Below, piece by piece: positions 6,763 to 16,099 of a DNA stretch of 46,151 bases. A model generated the notes under the pieces. The model saw only the letters and a program-made list of their open reading frames with translations, searched no databases and was not told the DNA's origin. Where the stretch lies: positions 1 to 46,151 of the forward strand of contig JBHELF010000134.1 in the NCBI GenBank assembly GCA_046263155.1, given 5' to 3'. The number at the start of each line of letters is the position of its first letter. The stretch's first letter is position 1. Origin of the DNA: DATADF01 sp046263155 (GTDB lineage: Bacteria > Actinomycetota > CADDZG01 > WHSQ01). The position numbers were made by a program, and so were the translations under genes.

Positions 6763-9042
6763 TCCGAGCCGCCTAACCGAAAAGACCCCGGCGACGCGGG
6801 TTCCCCAGGAAGCCGATCGCCACAGGCCCTCCCGTATCTCTCGTGCCAGTCCGCGCGCCTCTTGGGCCGCCCCCGGCTCGGCCCCCGCGGCGGAATACTG
6901 CGAGGCTTCATAGACGGTCGCCAGCCGCAGCGCAGGCTCCTTGGCCACCCTGCGCGCGGAGATGAGTCGACCCGAGAAGGCGAGCGCCGATTCCGCAGCT
7001 CCTCGTCCCTGAGCGAAGTCGGCGGCGTCCTCTTCGAATTCGACGAAGGCAGCGGTGGCGAGATCATTCGGCGTCCGCGCCCGGCGATAGCGGGCCGCGA
7101 CGAGCAAGAGCTTCACCAACGGGATCGATATCAGCAGGATGCCGGAGAGGATCAATAAGGCGAGCGTCAATTTGCGGAACCGCTTCGCCCACAGCGGATC
7201 GGCGGGAGGCAGTTGCCTGCGCTCCTGTTGGGCGAAGAGGTCGCGGGTCACTCCGGACAGGCCATCGCGACCACCTCCGGTGATCACACTCTCCCGCAGA
7301 AGAGATGCGCGCGGTGGGGTGAGTCCGTGTCGAATCAACGCCGTCCGCAAAAGCGCGGGTGCGATGGTGTATCGAGGTCGCGCGGTTTCAGCGCGCGGCG
7401 TTGGCTCGAACGAGATCCAGCCGAAATCTTCGAAGTACACCTCCGGCCACGCGTGCGCATCGGTGCCGCGCACGGTGTAGAGACCCTGCTGGCCGGGGTC
7501 CGCCTCTCCGGGCAAGAAGCCGACCGCGACGCGCGTCGGCATCCCTAGGCTGCGAGCGAGCAGCGCGAAGGCCGTGGCGAACTGCTGGCAGAAACCAGCT
7601 CTAGTCTCCAGGAGAAACTGGGTTAGGTAATCCGTCGAGGCACCGGGTTCTACTGCTTCGTTGTATTCGAAGGACAACAGTTGATCTTGAATCGCGAGCG
7701 CGACCTCAAATGGAGTCTGCGCGCGGGCTTCGGCGATCCAACCGTCCAGCAACTGATCGACGTCGGTGGACAGGCCTCCGGGTACGTCCAGATAATCCGG
7801 AGTCGGTGGGGGGGCAACGGCAGCATCGCGAAGCTGCCGATAGGTAACGCGGGGAACCTCGGAGGTAACGGAATACTGGACGCCCTGGACGGAGCCATCC
7901 TCGACACTCAGATCGCCGGTATCCACATCGGCGAGCAAAGCGCCTTGGATGGCCCCGCGGCCGCGCAAACTGAAATAGCGCGCCTGGGCCGCAGCGGGCA
8001 GCGACCGCCCGCCGAGGTTTCCAAGATCGAAGTCTTGTCCTAGAGGCCTCGTGCTTGTCTGACCGGCCGTCGCATTGGTGGCGATGGGCTGATCCGCCTC
8101 GCCGATCCTGGTCAGCGCCCGTGGCACCGCCTCCCAGCTTTCGCCGTCGAACTTCGAAAGGGTGACGAGTCTCCAGTAAGAAGGCCTATCTGCCCGTACT
8201 CGGAAGAGTGTGGCGCCGCTCTGTTGAAGCAGGCGGGGCGCGATCGAGACGAAGGGATCGATCTCTACTCCCGAGCCATCCCCGGAACCGTCGCCCGAAC
8301 CGGACAGGCCGGTCCGCCACGACAGCAACCCTTCGCCGACCGAGGGCAGCGCGATCGGCAAGAGGAGCCCCAATGCGATCGCGGATACCCCCATGCGCCG
8401 CGCTATCAACCCGGCGACCGTCCCCTGGGGGACGTCGTCCCGGTCGGCCCACGGTCCGACCCAGCGCCCCCAGAGGCCGAGACGATGGCTTGCCGCGATC
8501 GCCCAGTAGGTGAGGAGAAGCGCGAGGAAGACGACGACGAGGAGTGGCGCGGCTGCGCGCGTGCCCACGACCAGAACGAAGGCAAGCCCTGCAATGCTCG
8601 GAATCGTTGCTGCGAGAGGGCGGCGCCAGCGAAACGTCGCCAGCTCGCCGAAGGTCGCCGCCAGCCAGGTGAAGGCCACGATGCCGATCACGTAACCGAC
8701 GCGCGGTGGCACGGGGGCGAAATCGGTTTGTCCCGTCTGCCATGCCGTCGTCAGATTCTTGAGCAAGCGGCGAACCGCCTCGGGTCCCGGAAGCCCATAG
8801 AACGTGTGCCTGGCTTGAAAGATGATGGCGAGATACGCAACCAGCGCCAGGATCGAAGCTCCGAAGACCGGCACGGTGCCGATGCCCACGCGGCGGAGTC
8901 CCACCGTCAGACCGAGGGCCAGCAGTAGGCCGAGAAGAGCAGGCCCCACGTATTCGCCCCGCCCAACGACCTGCGCAAATGAGACGATGCCGATCGTCAG
9001 CAGGGCGAAAAGCGCTATACGGGTTCGGGTTTCCGTGCCCAA
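6742..9042 (-). CDS. Membrane transglutaminase-like protein (TgpA/DUF3488-DUF4129)
   Basis: 766 aa from TTG at 9042, chosen because AGGAGG lies 6 nt upstream; a longer frame up to 9183 would run deep into the DUF58 gene. The N-terminal third holds about seven membrane helices. The extracytoplasmic transglutaminase core follows, with Cys about 485 (RAGFCQQFATAFALLARSLG), His about 530 (GTDAHAWPEVYFE) and the following FGWISFEPTP strand. A last membrane helix (LTLALLILSGILLISIPLV) leads to a cytosolic DUF4129-like tail with YEASQYS. The architecture is that of the TgpA family, thought to cross-link or cleave cell-surface proteins. It is the last gene of the moxR-DUF58-tgpA operon and overlaps DUF58 by 28 nt. 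Confidence 0.88.
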   Translation of the reverse strand: MGTETRTRIALFALLTIGIVSFAQVVGRGEYVGPALLGLLLALGLTVGLRRVGIGTVPVFGASILALVAYLAIIFQARHTFYGLPGPEAVRRLLKNLTTAWQTGQTDFAPVPPRVGYVIGIVAFTWLAATFGELATFRWRRPLAATIPSIAGLAFVLVVGTRAAAPLLVVVFLALLLTYWAIAASHRLGLWGRWVGPWADRDDVPQGTVAGLIARRMGVSAIALGLLLPIALPSVGEGLLSWRTGLSGSGDGSGDGSGVEIDPFVSIAPRLLQQSGATLFRVRADRPSYWRLVTLSKFDGESWEAVPRALTRIGEADQPIATNATAGQTSTRPLGQDFDLGNLGGRSLPAAAQARYFSLRGRGAIQGALLADVDTGDLSVEDGSVQGVQYSVTSEVPRVTYRQLRDAAVAPPPTPDYLDVPGGLSTDVDQLLDGWIAEARAQTPFEVALAIQDQLLSFEYNEAVEPGASTDYLTQFLLETRAGFCQQFATAFALLARSLGMPTRVAVGFLPGEADPGQQGLYTVRGTDAHAWPEVYFEDFGWISFEPTPRAETARPRYTIAPALLRTALIRHGLTPPRASLLRESVITGGGRDGLSGVTRDLFAQQERRQLPPADPLWAKRFRKLTLALLILSGILLISIPLVKLLLVAARYRRARTPNDLATAAFVEFEEDAADFAQGRGAAESALAFSGRLISARRVAKEPALRLATVYEASQYSAAGAEPGAAQEARGLAREIREGLWRSASWGTRVAGVFSVRRLGLLRHRL

Positions 9043-10295
9043 CTCTCTCCTCCTCGGCCTGCGGCGCGGTCCCCGCCGGACCAGGCTTGGCTCAACGGTT
9101 CGCCCGGCCCCAGAACGATCGCTCGTCCGCCGCCTCGGGCGACGAGGCGAACCGAATCCAACGTCGTCCGTTCCGCATCCCAACGTGCGCGGGTGTCGAG
9201 CGATCCAAATCGGTGCCCCGGGAAAGAGACGAGGACGACGTCGCGAAACACGCGCCGGCAGCGGGTCAGCGCGGTCGCGATGGCGGAGTCGACGCTTCCG
9301 CCGATGACCACGAGGATCCCCTCACCGGCGCGGCCCGATTCGAACTCGGCCAACCTTGTCCTCAGGGCTTCGCTCCCGCGGCCCGGTCTGATCTCGGCCA
9401 GCACATCCAAGGCTTTCTGCAGCTGCGAGGGTCCCCGTCCCACGGCGGTAGTTCCGCGCAGAGCAGTCGCGAAGACGAAGTTGTAGCCGGCCCTCTCGTA
9501 GAGCGATACGACCGCGGCAGCCGCTTCTACGGCTCGCTCGAACGAGGAGTGTTCGCCGAAGCCGCCGTGCACCTCGCTGCGATCGTCTAGCAGTACCGTG
9601 GCGCGCTGGTGCCAGGGAGTCTCTTCCTGGCGAATCATGAATCGCTGAAGTTTGGCGGTCGAAGGCCAGTGGATCTTCCTCAGGTCGTCGCCCTCGTCGT
9701 ACTCGCGGAGTGTGTAGAAGTCCTCGCCCCGGCTTCCCGTTGGCCGCCGCCTCTCGGCCACGGCCGTAGTGCGCTGATGGCCGAGCTCCCGCGGCAAGCG
9801 CAGTTTCTCAACTCGCGGATAGACGACGAAGGAAGATGGTCCCTGCGGTCGGGTCCGAACCGCCGCGATACCGAATGGATCCACTATCGAGACCGTCAAG
9901 GGACCGATTTCGTAACGTCCGCGCCGACGTGGGGTCAGATCGATGCGGGCGACCCTTGTTCCTCCGGCCTCTAGCCCCGCCACCGAGAAGCGCGCCCGTC
10001 CGGAAAGCTCGAGCGGGATCCGGTCCTCCACCAGCAGAAGCGGGGCGGGCGTATCGGCGCGGTTCGTTAGTTCAATCGTCACGGACACGGGTTGTCCGGT
10101 TGTGGCTCTTTCCGGAGCGATGGTGCGCGTCGTCGCCAGCTGATGTCCTCGGCGCCGCACGACTAGGACCGCAATCAAAACGAGAGCGAGCAGCGCGGCC
10201 GCGGCCTGCTCCAGCGGGTCTGCTCCGAAGGCACGGCCCGTGGTCCATAGCGCGCCGCCGATGGCGGCAACGAACCAGCCGCGGATCGTCGGCAT
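9015..10295 (-). CDS. DUF58 domain protein
   Basis: 426 aa. Two N-terminal hydrophobic helices (about 5-20 and 32-48) anchor the protein. A beta-sandwich region (LTNRADTPAPLLLVEDR, RRGRYEIGPLTV) precedes the DUF58 core, with the diagnostic FYTLREYDEGDDLRKIHW and then a von Willebrand A-like fold (TVLLDDRSE). It partners the MoxR ATPase just upstream (9-nt gap) in a chaperone-like pair whose client may be the transglutaminase encoded downstream. The pairing is established for the family; the client is inferred. Confidence 0.9.
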   Translation of the reverse strand: MPTIRGWFVAAIGGALWTTGRAFGADPLEQAAAALLALVLIAVLVVRRRGHQLATTRTIAPERATTGQPVSVTIELTNRADTPAPLLLVEDRIPLELSGRARFSVAGLEAGGTRVARIDLTPRRRGRYEIGPLTVSIVDPFGIAAVRTRPQGPSSFVVYPRVEKLRLPRELGHQRTTAVAERRRPTGSRGEDFYTLREYDEGDDLRKIHWPSTAKLQRFMIRQEETPWHQRATVLLDDRSEVHGGFGEHSSFERAVEAAAAVVSLYERAGYNFVFATALRGTTAVGRGPSQLQKALDVLAEIRPGRGSEALRTRLAEFESGRAGEGILVVIGGSVDSAIATALTRCRRVFRDVVLVSFPGHRFGSLDTRARWDAERTTLDSVRLVARGGGRAIVLGPGEPLSQAWSGGDRAAGRGGESWARKPEPV

Positions 10296-10304
10296 CCGGC
10301 TAGG

Positions 10305-11282
10305 TCAGGCTTTCTCGCGGGCCGGGATCGGGACGCGCCCCACCAGGCCCTCGAGTACCTGCTCGGGCGTGGCTCCACGCATCTGCGCCTCGGGAGCGAG
10401 CAGGATGCGATGGGCCAGGACCGGCACCACGAGGCCCTGGATGTCGTCCGGCACGACGTAGTCGCGCGCTCGGCTGGCGGCGACTGCCCGCGCGGACTTC
10501 AACAAGTACAGGGAGGCGCGGGGGCTGGCTCCCAGATACACCTCGGGCTGCGCGCGTGTGGCCTCGGTCAGCTCGACGATGTAACGCCTGAGACTTGGAG
10601 CCACGTGGATCTCTCTAGCGCCCTTGATCAGGAGACTTACCTCCTCGGGCTCGGAGACCGCGTCGAGATCGTCCAGCATGGGCTCTCCGGCGTGCTTGTC
10701 GAGGATCTCGAGCTCCGCTACGCGGCTCGGGTATCCCATCGAGAGCCTCATCATGAACCGGTCCAGCTGTGACTCCGGGAGGGGATAGGTGCCTTCGTGC
10801 TCAATCGGATTCTGAGTGGCGATCACCATGAAGGGCTCGGCCAGCTTGTGCGTGATGCCGTCGACCGTTACCTGGCGCTCCTCCATCGATTCCAGCAGCG
10901 CGGATTGCGTCTTCGGCGAGGCGCGGTTGATCTCGTCTCCAAGACAGATGTTGGCGAACACTGCGCCGGGCTTGAACACGAATTTTTCGGATTTGCGATC
11001 GAAGACATTGACACCGGTCACGTCGGTGGGCAGCAGGTCCGGGGTGAACTGAATCCGCTGCCAGGTGCATCCGAGGGAGCGAGCCAGGGACTTTGCCAGC
11101 ATCGTCTTACCGACGCCCGGTACGTCCTCCAGGAGCACGTGGCCCTCGGCCAGAAGGGCGACCAGGGCCAGGCGCACGACATCGGCCTTGCCCTGGATCA
11201 CTCTCTCGACGTTTGTCGCGATCCGTTCGAAGGCGTTCTGGAAGTCCGATCCTGGGCCTGAAGGACGGGTTGGCTTCGTCAT
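10305..11282 (-). CDS. MoxR-family AAA+ ATPase
   Basis: 325 aa from ATG 11282. The frame stays open to 12086, but that part overlaps the binding-protein gene on the other strand and has no MoxR similarity, so the internal ATG was chosen. Walker A is GVGKT (56-60), Walker B LGDE (114-117), followed by the MoxR motif INRASPKTQSALLESMEE, sensor-1 (VIATQNPIEHEGTYPLPESQLDRFMM) and the C-terminal lid (GASPRASLYLLKSARAVA). It is first in a moxR-DUF58-tgpA operon, a frequent actinobacterial trio. MoxR ATPases help assemble or activate vWA-containing partners. SD-like GGGAGGGAG lies about 12 nt upstream. Confidence 0.92.
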   Translation of the reverse strand: MTKPTRPSGPGSDFQNAFERIATNVERVIQGKADVVRLALVALLAEGHVLLEDVPGVGKTMLAKSLARSLGCTWQRIQFTPDLLPTDVTGVNVFDRKSEKFVFKPGAVFANICLGDEINRASPKTQSALLESMEERQVTVDGITHKLAEPFMVIATQNPIEHEGTYPLPESQLDRFMMRLSMGYPSRVAELEILDKHAGEPMLDDLDAVSEPEEVSLLIKGAREIHVAPSLRRYIVELTEATRAQPEVYLGASPRASLYLLKSARAVAASRARDYVVPDDIQGLVVPVLAHRILLAPEAQMRGATPEQVLEGLVGRVPIPAREKA

Positions 11283-11313
11283 GAGGCGACCATTCTCCCT
11301 CCCACTACCCTGA

Positions 11314-11343
11314 TAGTAGGACGCCGGCGTTGCGACATATACT
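11314..11343 (+). promoter_or_regulatory. Possible promoter of the peptide-importer binding protein
   Basis: TATACT at 11338-11343 fits a -10 element 38 nt before the GTG at 11382. The -35 at 11314-11320 (TAGTAG-like) is poor. It lies in the gap between divergent moxR and the importer operon. Confidence 0.3.
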
Positions 11344-11381
11344 GCGCGCGTTTCGTCGGTATCTCGCTGGGGAGGTCCCAA

Positions 11382-13070
11382 GTGCTTCGGAAACGCTCCG
11401 GTCGTGTATTCACGCTCGTCCTCTCTCTGGTCATGCTTGCCGCGGCCTGCGGTGGCGGCGATACGGATGACGGAGACGGTGGCGCTCAGCAGGAAGAAGG
11501 CGTCACGTTCACTTTCGGCACGTCCGCCGACCCCGTCGTGCTCGATGGTTTTTTGGTATCGGACGGTGAATCCCTGCGCGCTATCGACCAGATGTTCGAG
11601 GGACTGGTGACGCTGGAGGAGGGTGGGACCGAAGTCGTGCCCGGACTCGCACAGTCCTGGGAGGCTTCCGACGACGGGCTCGAGTGGACCTTCGAGTTGC
11701 AGGAGGGCGTGACGTTCCACGATGGAACGGAGTTCAACGCGGAAGCGGTTTGCTTCAACTTCGAACGTTGGTACAACGCCTCCGGGTCCTTCCAGAACCC
11801 GAGCTCGACGTACTACTGGCAGACGGTGTTTGGTGGGTTCGCCGACATCGAACCCGAGTTCAAAGAGTCGATTCCGGCCGATTCGCTGTACGGCGGTTGC
11901 TCGGCCGACGATGAGTTCACGGTAACTCTCACTCTGACGAAGCCATCGGCCGCCTTCCTTCCGGCACTCGCACTGACGAACTTCACGATGGCGAGCCCGG
12001 AGGCACTGCAGAAATACGACGCCGATTCTGGAAAGGTCAACGCCGAAGGAATCTTTAGGCCGACGGGCACCTACTCGACCGAGCATCCAACGGGGACCGG
12101 TCCCTTCAAGTTCTCGGAGTGGGTTCCCGGAGAGCGTCTCGTGATGGAGCGGAACGAGGATTACTGGGGCGAGTTCGAGGGAAACATCCAGCGACTGATC
12201 TTCCGACCTATCGCCGATCCCGCCGCGCTGCTACAGGCCCTGCAAACGGGAGAAGTTCAGGGTTACGACCTGGTGGCTCCCGAGGATTTCGAGACCATCA
12301 GCGGAGACGAGAACCTTCAGCTTCTAGAGCGGCCGGCCTTCAACGTGGCCTACATCGGTATCAACCAGGCCGTCGAGCCTCTCGACGATCTGGCCGTCCG
12401 CCAGGCGATCGCTCATGCCATCAATCGCGAGGAGATCGTGGATGCGTTTTACGCGGGCCAGGGCGAAGTGGCCACGCAGTTCATGCCTCCCGAGTTGTTC
12501 GGCTGGGCGGACGACGTCACTACGTACGAGTACGACCCCGACAAAGCCAAGCAGATCCTCGAGGACGCGGGTTACGACCTTCCGGTGCAGGTCGACTTCG
12601 CGTTCCCGACCGAGGTCTCCCGTCCGTATATGCCCAGTCCCCAGGACAACTTCGAGGCCATGGTCAGCGACCTCGAAGACTGCTGCTTCGAGATAGAGAC
12701 AAAGTCCGATCCCTGGGATCCCGACTATCTGGACAAGTACCAGACGGGCAGATACGGGCTGTATCTGATCGGGTGGACGGGCGACTTCGGCGATCCCGAT
12801 AACTTCGTGGGAACGTTCTTCCAAGACCCCACACCGCAGTTCGGGTTCGACAATCCCGAGATCCACAAGTGTCTCGACGATGCCGAGGAGGAGACGGATC
12901 TCGAGACGCGCACCTCTCTGTACGAGGAGTGCAACCGCCTGATAATGGATTTCCTACCGGGGATTCCTTATGCGCATACGAGCCCGGCTCTGGCCTTCCA
13001 GGCGAACGTCGCGGGATACGTGCCTAGCCCGGTCACGCTGGAGCAGTTCTCGAGCGTCGCCGTGGAGTAA
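11382..13070 (+). CDS. Peptide/nickel-type ABC importer, substrate-binding lipoprotein
   Basis: 562 aa, GTG start with GGAGGT 5 nt upstream. A lipoprotein signal peptide (basic MLRKRSGR, hydrophobic LVLSLVMLAAAC) puts the lipidated Cys at residue 23, so it sits on the outer face of the membrane. The mature part is a family-5 (DppA/OppA) binding protein: ADPVVLDGFLVSDGESL, LVTLEEGGTEVVPGLAQSWE, GTGPFKFSEW, VRQAIAHAINREEIV. A single-copy binder for small peptides or similar solutes; specificity is not readable. It is followed by a strong terminator and then the four membrane and ATPase genes, so this gene can be expressed in excess of them. Confidence 0.93.
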   Translation: MLRKRSGRVFTLVLSLVMLAAACGGGDTDDGDGGAQQEEGVTFTFGTSADPVVLDGFLVSDGESLRAIDQMFEGLVTLEEGGTEVVPGLAQSWEASDDGLEWTFELQEGVTFHDGTEFNAEAVCFNFERWYNASGSFQNPSSTYYWQTVFGGFADIEPEFKESIPADSLYGGCSADDEFTVTLTLTKPSAAFLPALALTNFTMASPEALQKYDADSGKVNAEGIFRPTGTYSTEHPTGTGPFKFSEWVPGERLVMERNEDYWGEFEGNIQRLIFRPIADPAALLQALQTGEVQGYDLVAPEDFETISGDENLQLLERPAFNVAYIGINQAVEPLDDLAVRQAIAHAINREEIVDAFYAGQGEVATQFMPPELFGWADDVTTYEYDPDKAKQILEDAGYDLPVQVDFAFPTEVSRPYMPSPQDNFEAMVSDLEDCCFEIETKSDPWDPDYLDKYQTGRYGLYLIGWTGDFGDPDNFVGTFFQDPTPQFGFDNPEIHKCLDDAEEETDLETRTSLYEECNRLIMDFLPGIPYAHTSPALAFQANVAGYVPSPVTLEQFSSVAVE

Positions 13071-13091
13071 AAGCGAGACCAGGATGTGAGA

Positions 13092-13125
13092 GGGGGCGAG
13101 CGTTGAGCTCGCCCCCTTTTTCTTT
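13092..13125 (+). terminator. Intrinsic terminator after the binding-protein gene
   Basis: Perfect 10-bp stem GGGGGCGAGC (13092-13101) / GCTCGCCCCC (13107-13116), 5-nt loop GTTGA, then TTTTTCTTT. It lies 21 nt after the stop and 25 nt before the permease gene. Confidence 0.92.
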
Positions 13126-13149
13126 GCGCACCCGTAATAGGTTCGGCGG

Positions 13150-14154
13150 ATGCTGAAGTACGTAATTCGGCGCCTACTGCTTCTGATTCCTCTTCTGCTC
13201 GGTCTTTCGATCATCATCTTCGTTTTCGTTCGTGCGTTGCCCGGGGGACCCGCGATTGCTCTCCTGGGTGAGCGCGCCAACCGGGCGTCGATCGAAGCCG
13301 TCGAGCGCGATCTCGGACTGGATCAACCTCTACACGTGCAATACGCCCGCTATATGGGAAACCTTCTGCAGGGCGACCTCGGAGCCAGCGTCACGTCGCG
13401 ACGTCCGGTGCGAGAAGAGCTGGCGCAGCGTTTCCCCGCGACCGTCGAGCTCGGTCTCGCGGCCATGCTTTTCGCCATCGTCTTCGGTATACCGCTGGGG
13501 TTCATTGCCGCGAAACGGCACGGGGGCTTGCTCGACAATGCCAGCTTGGTGGTTTCCCTGATCGGAATCAGCTTTCCGGTCTTCTTCTTGGCACTAATTC
13601 TGAAATACATCTTCTCTGTACGGCTCGGTTGGTTGCCCAGCATCGGGCGGATCGATGTGACGCAGCCCCTGGAGCCGATCACGAATCTGTACGTTCTGGA
13701 CGCAATCCTCAGGGGGGAATGGGCGAAGCTAGTCGACGTCATCAAACACCTGATCCTGCCGGCGATTGCCTTGGGGACGATCCCACTGGCGATCGTGGCG
13801 CGTATCACCCGAGCCGCCGTTCTGGATGTCATCAACGAGGACTATGTCCGCACGGCGAGAGCGAAAGGCCTCGCCTCTCGCGTAGTGGATCGTCGGCACG
13901 TGATGTCGAACGCGATGCTCCCGGTGGTCACGGTCATCGGTTTGCAAACCGGGCTCCTGCTGACTGGAGCCGTGCTGACGGAAACGGTCTTTGCCTGGCC
14001 CGGTGTGGGCCGGTGGATGCTCGACGCGATCACGGCGCGTGATTTTGCAGTGATCCAGGGTGGCGTCCTGTTCTTCGCACTGCTGGTCGTCCTCGTGAAC
14101 CTCGTCGTCGACGTGTCGTATGCATTCTTGAATCCAAGGATTCGTTACCGATGA
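13150..14154 (+). CDS. ABC importer permease, DppB type
   Basis: 334 aa. The N-terminus MLKYVIRRLLLLIPLLLGLSIIIF is the typical first helix of DppB/OppB permeases. The large periplasmic segment follows, then five more helices and the EAA loop (EDYVRTARAKGLASRVV) that contacts the ATPase. It forms the membrane channel with the next gene product, which overlaps it by 4 nt (ATGA). There is no Shine-Dalgarno, but TAGGTT (13138-13143) sits 6 nt before the ATG, so a separate leaderless transcript may start after the terminator upstream. Confidence 0.93.
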   Translation: MLKYVIRRLLLLIPLLLGLSIIIFVFVRALPGGPAIALLGERANRASIEAVERDLGLDQPLHVQYARYMGNLLQGDLGASVTSRRPVREELAQRFPATVELGLAAMLFAIVFGIPLGFIAAKRHGGLLDNASLVVSLIGISFPVFFLALILKYIFSVRLGWLPSIGRIDVTQPLEPITNLYVLDAILRGEWAKLVDVIKHLILPAIALGTIPLAIVARITRAAVLDVINEDYVRTARAKGLASRVVDRRHVMSNAMLPVVTVIGLQTGLLLTGAVLTETVFAWPGVGRWMLDAITARDFAVIQGGVLFFALLVVLVNLVVDVSYAFLNPRIRYR

Positions 14155-15047
14155 GCCTTGCCGAAGCCGAAGCCGTCGAACTCGCATTTGAGCAACCCGC
14201 CGGGCTCTGGCGCGACGCCTTCGACAAGGTCCGTCGAAACCCAGGGGCGATCGCCGGACTCATTCTGATCTCGATATTCGTCCTGGCGGCGATATTCGCT
14301 CCGCAGATCGCCCCCGCAGAACCGCGCGAGCAGGTGGGGGCGCTGAGCACAGTGCCCGAGGGGCCCTCATCCGATCACCTGATGGGTTTGGACAAACAGG
14401 GCCGCGACTATTTCTCGCGCATCGTGTACGGAACGCGGCTCTCGCTGATCGTCGGCTTGGTATCGGTCGCCGTCGGCCTCTCGGTGGGCCTGATCCTCGG
14501 CGCGCTGGCGGGCTATTTGGGCGGATGGATCGATACCGCCATCATGCGCGTCATGGACATCATGCTGTCGATCCCGGGATTCCTGCTCGCGGTGGGTCTG
14601 GTTGCGGTACTCGGGCGTGGATTGATCCAGATAATGATCGCGGTCGGTGTGACCAACATCCCGATCTTTGCGCGCCTGCTGCGCGGAACCATCCTGGGTC
14701 AGCGGGAAGCGGATTACGTCACGGCGGCGCGCTCGGTCGGCGTCCCAGGCCGCAGGATCCTTCTGGCACACATCCTTCCCAATTCGATGGCCCCCCTCAT
14801 CGTGCAGGCCACGCTTGCACTCGCCACGGCCATCATCGACGTCGCCGGTCTGAGTTTTGTGGGGTTAGGACCCAACGACCCCCGGCTGCCGGAGTGGGGA
14901 GCGATGCTGGCCGACAGCGCGAGCCGCTTGCAGTCGTCCGTGCATCTGGTCGTCTTCCCTGGGTTTGCGATCGTGTTGAGCGTGCTCGGTTTGAACCTGA
15001 TCGGAGACGGCTTGCGCGAGGCAATCGATCCCAAGTTGAGGGCCTGA
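14151..15047 (+). CDS. ABC importer permease, DppC type
   Basis: 298 aa. An N-terminal cytosolic stretch (LWRDAFDKVRRNPGAIAGLI) leads into the first helix, the DppC/OppC layout. DHLMGLDKQGRDYFSRIVYGTR is the conserved segment of this subfamily. The EAA loop reads EADYVTAARSVGVPGRRILLAHILPN. It pairs with the DppB-type protein as a heterodimeric channel. It overlaps the preceding gene by 4 nt and the following one by 1 nt (TGATG), so translation is coupled. Confidence 0.93.
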   Translation: MSLAEAEAVELAFEQPAGLWRDAFDKVRRNPGAIAGLILISIFVLAAIFAPQIAPAEPREQVGALSTVPEGPSSDHLMGLDKQGRDYFSRIVYGTRLSLIVGLVSVAVGLSVGLILGALAGYLGGWIDTAIMRVMDIMLSIPGFLLAVGLVAVLGRGLIQIMIAVGVTNIPIFARLLRGTILGQREADYVTAARSVGVPGRRILLAHILPNSMAPLIVQATLALATAIIDVAGLSFVGLGPNDPRLPEWGAMLADSASRLQSSVHLVVFPGFAIVLSVLGLNLIGDGLREAIDPKLRA

Positions 15048-16099
15048 TGGCTCTGCTGACGGTAAAAGACCTCGAGGTCAAGTTCTTCACTCGGCGCGCC
15101 ACCATTCATGCCGTCAACGGCATCTCCTTCGATCTGGAGGCGGGGGAGACCCTGGGAATCGTCGGTGAGTCGGGCTGCGGCAAGAGTGTCTCCTCGCTCG
15201 CGATGCTCGGCATCCTGCCGAAACCGGCCGGACGGGTCACCGGCGGGGAGGTTCTCTTCGACGGAGTCGATCTTCTGAAGCTCCCCGCTGAGCAATTGCG
15301 GGCTATCAGAGGCCGGGATATCGCAATGATCTTTCAAGACCCCATGACGTCGTTGAATCCCGTGCTGACGGTGGGACGACAGATCACGGAAGTCCTTACG
15401 ACACACCTCGGAATGGACAAACGTCAAGCTGAGGACGAAGCGGTGAGCTTGCTGGAACGCGTCGGGATCCCCAGCGCGCGCGTGCGTATCCGCGACTATC
15501 CGCATCAGTTTTCCGGCGGCATGCGACAGCGGGCGATGATTGCGATGGCCATCGCCTGCCATCCCAAGGTCTTGATCGCGGATGAGCCCACGACTGCTCT
15601 CGACGTAACGATCCAAGCGCAGATCCTCGATCTGCTCAGGCATCTCGTCGCGGAAGAGGGTATGGCCCTGATCCTGATCACGCACGACCTCGGCGTAGTT
15701 GCCGGTGTGTGCGCCCGGACCAACGTCATGTACTCGGGCCGTTTTGTGGAGACGGCGCCGACGACCGAACTCTTCGCCCGCCCCCGCCACCCCTACACGT
15801 TGGGGCTGTTGAAGTCGGTCCCGCGGCTAGATGCCGCAAAGAAGGAACGGCTATCGCCGATCGAGGGCTCTCCGCGCGATCAAACCAAGCTGATAGAGGG
15901 TTGTCCGTTCGCGCCGCGCTGTGCCTACGAGGTCGAAAGATCGCGCGCCGAGAACCCCGTGCTCGAGCCGATCGATCGCGACGATCACCTCGTCGCGTGT
16001 TGGAACCCGGTGCCGGATTCAGACCTCCCCAAGATCGCCGCCTTGCCCACTCCGAAGACGGCCGGTCGGGGTACCAAAAAGAGGGCGAGCGCTCGGTGA
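15047..16099 (+). CDS. ABC importer ATPase, DppD type
   Basis: 350 aa from the ATG that shares one base with the dppC-type stop; the frame continues further upstream but only inside the permease gene. Walker A GESGCGKS (40-47), Q-loop IFQDPMTSLNP, signature FSGGMRQR, Walker B LIADEPTTALDV and the H-loop ITHDLG are all present. The C-terminal oligopeptide-transporter extension has the Cys motif GCPFAPRCAYEVERS near residue 285, which binds an Fe-S cluster or structures the tail in relatives. A basic, Pro-rich end (KTAGRGTKKRASAR) follows. It energises the importer together with the next ATPase. Confidence 0.94.
   Translation: MALLTVKDLEVKFFTRRATIHAVNGISFDLEAGETLGIVGESGCGKSVSSLAMLGILPKPAGRVTGGEVLFDGVDLLKLPAEQLRAIRGRDIAMIFQDPMTSLNPVLTVGRQITEVLTTHLGMDKRQAEDEAVSLLERVGIPSARVRIRDYPHQFSGGMRQRAMIAMAIACHPKVLIADEPTTALDVTIQAQILDLLRHLVAEEGMALILITHDLGVVAGVCARTNVMYSGRFVETAPTTELFARPRHPYTLGLLKSVPRLDAAKKERLSPIEGSPRDQTKLIEGCPFAPRCAYEVERSRAENPVLEPIDRDDHLVACWNPVPDSDLPKIAALPTPKTAGRGTKKRASAR

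Noticed and set aside
11283..12086. N-terminal extension of the MoxR ATPase
   Set aside because: It overlaps the binding-protein gene on the opposite strand and shows no AAA+ similarity; ATG 11282 fits the family length.
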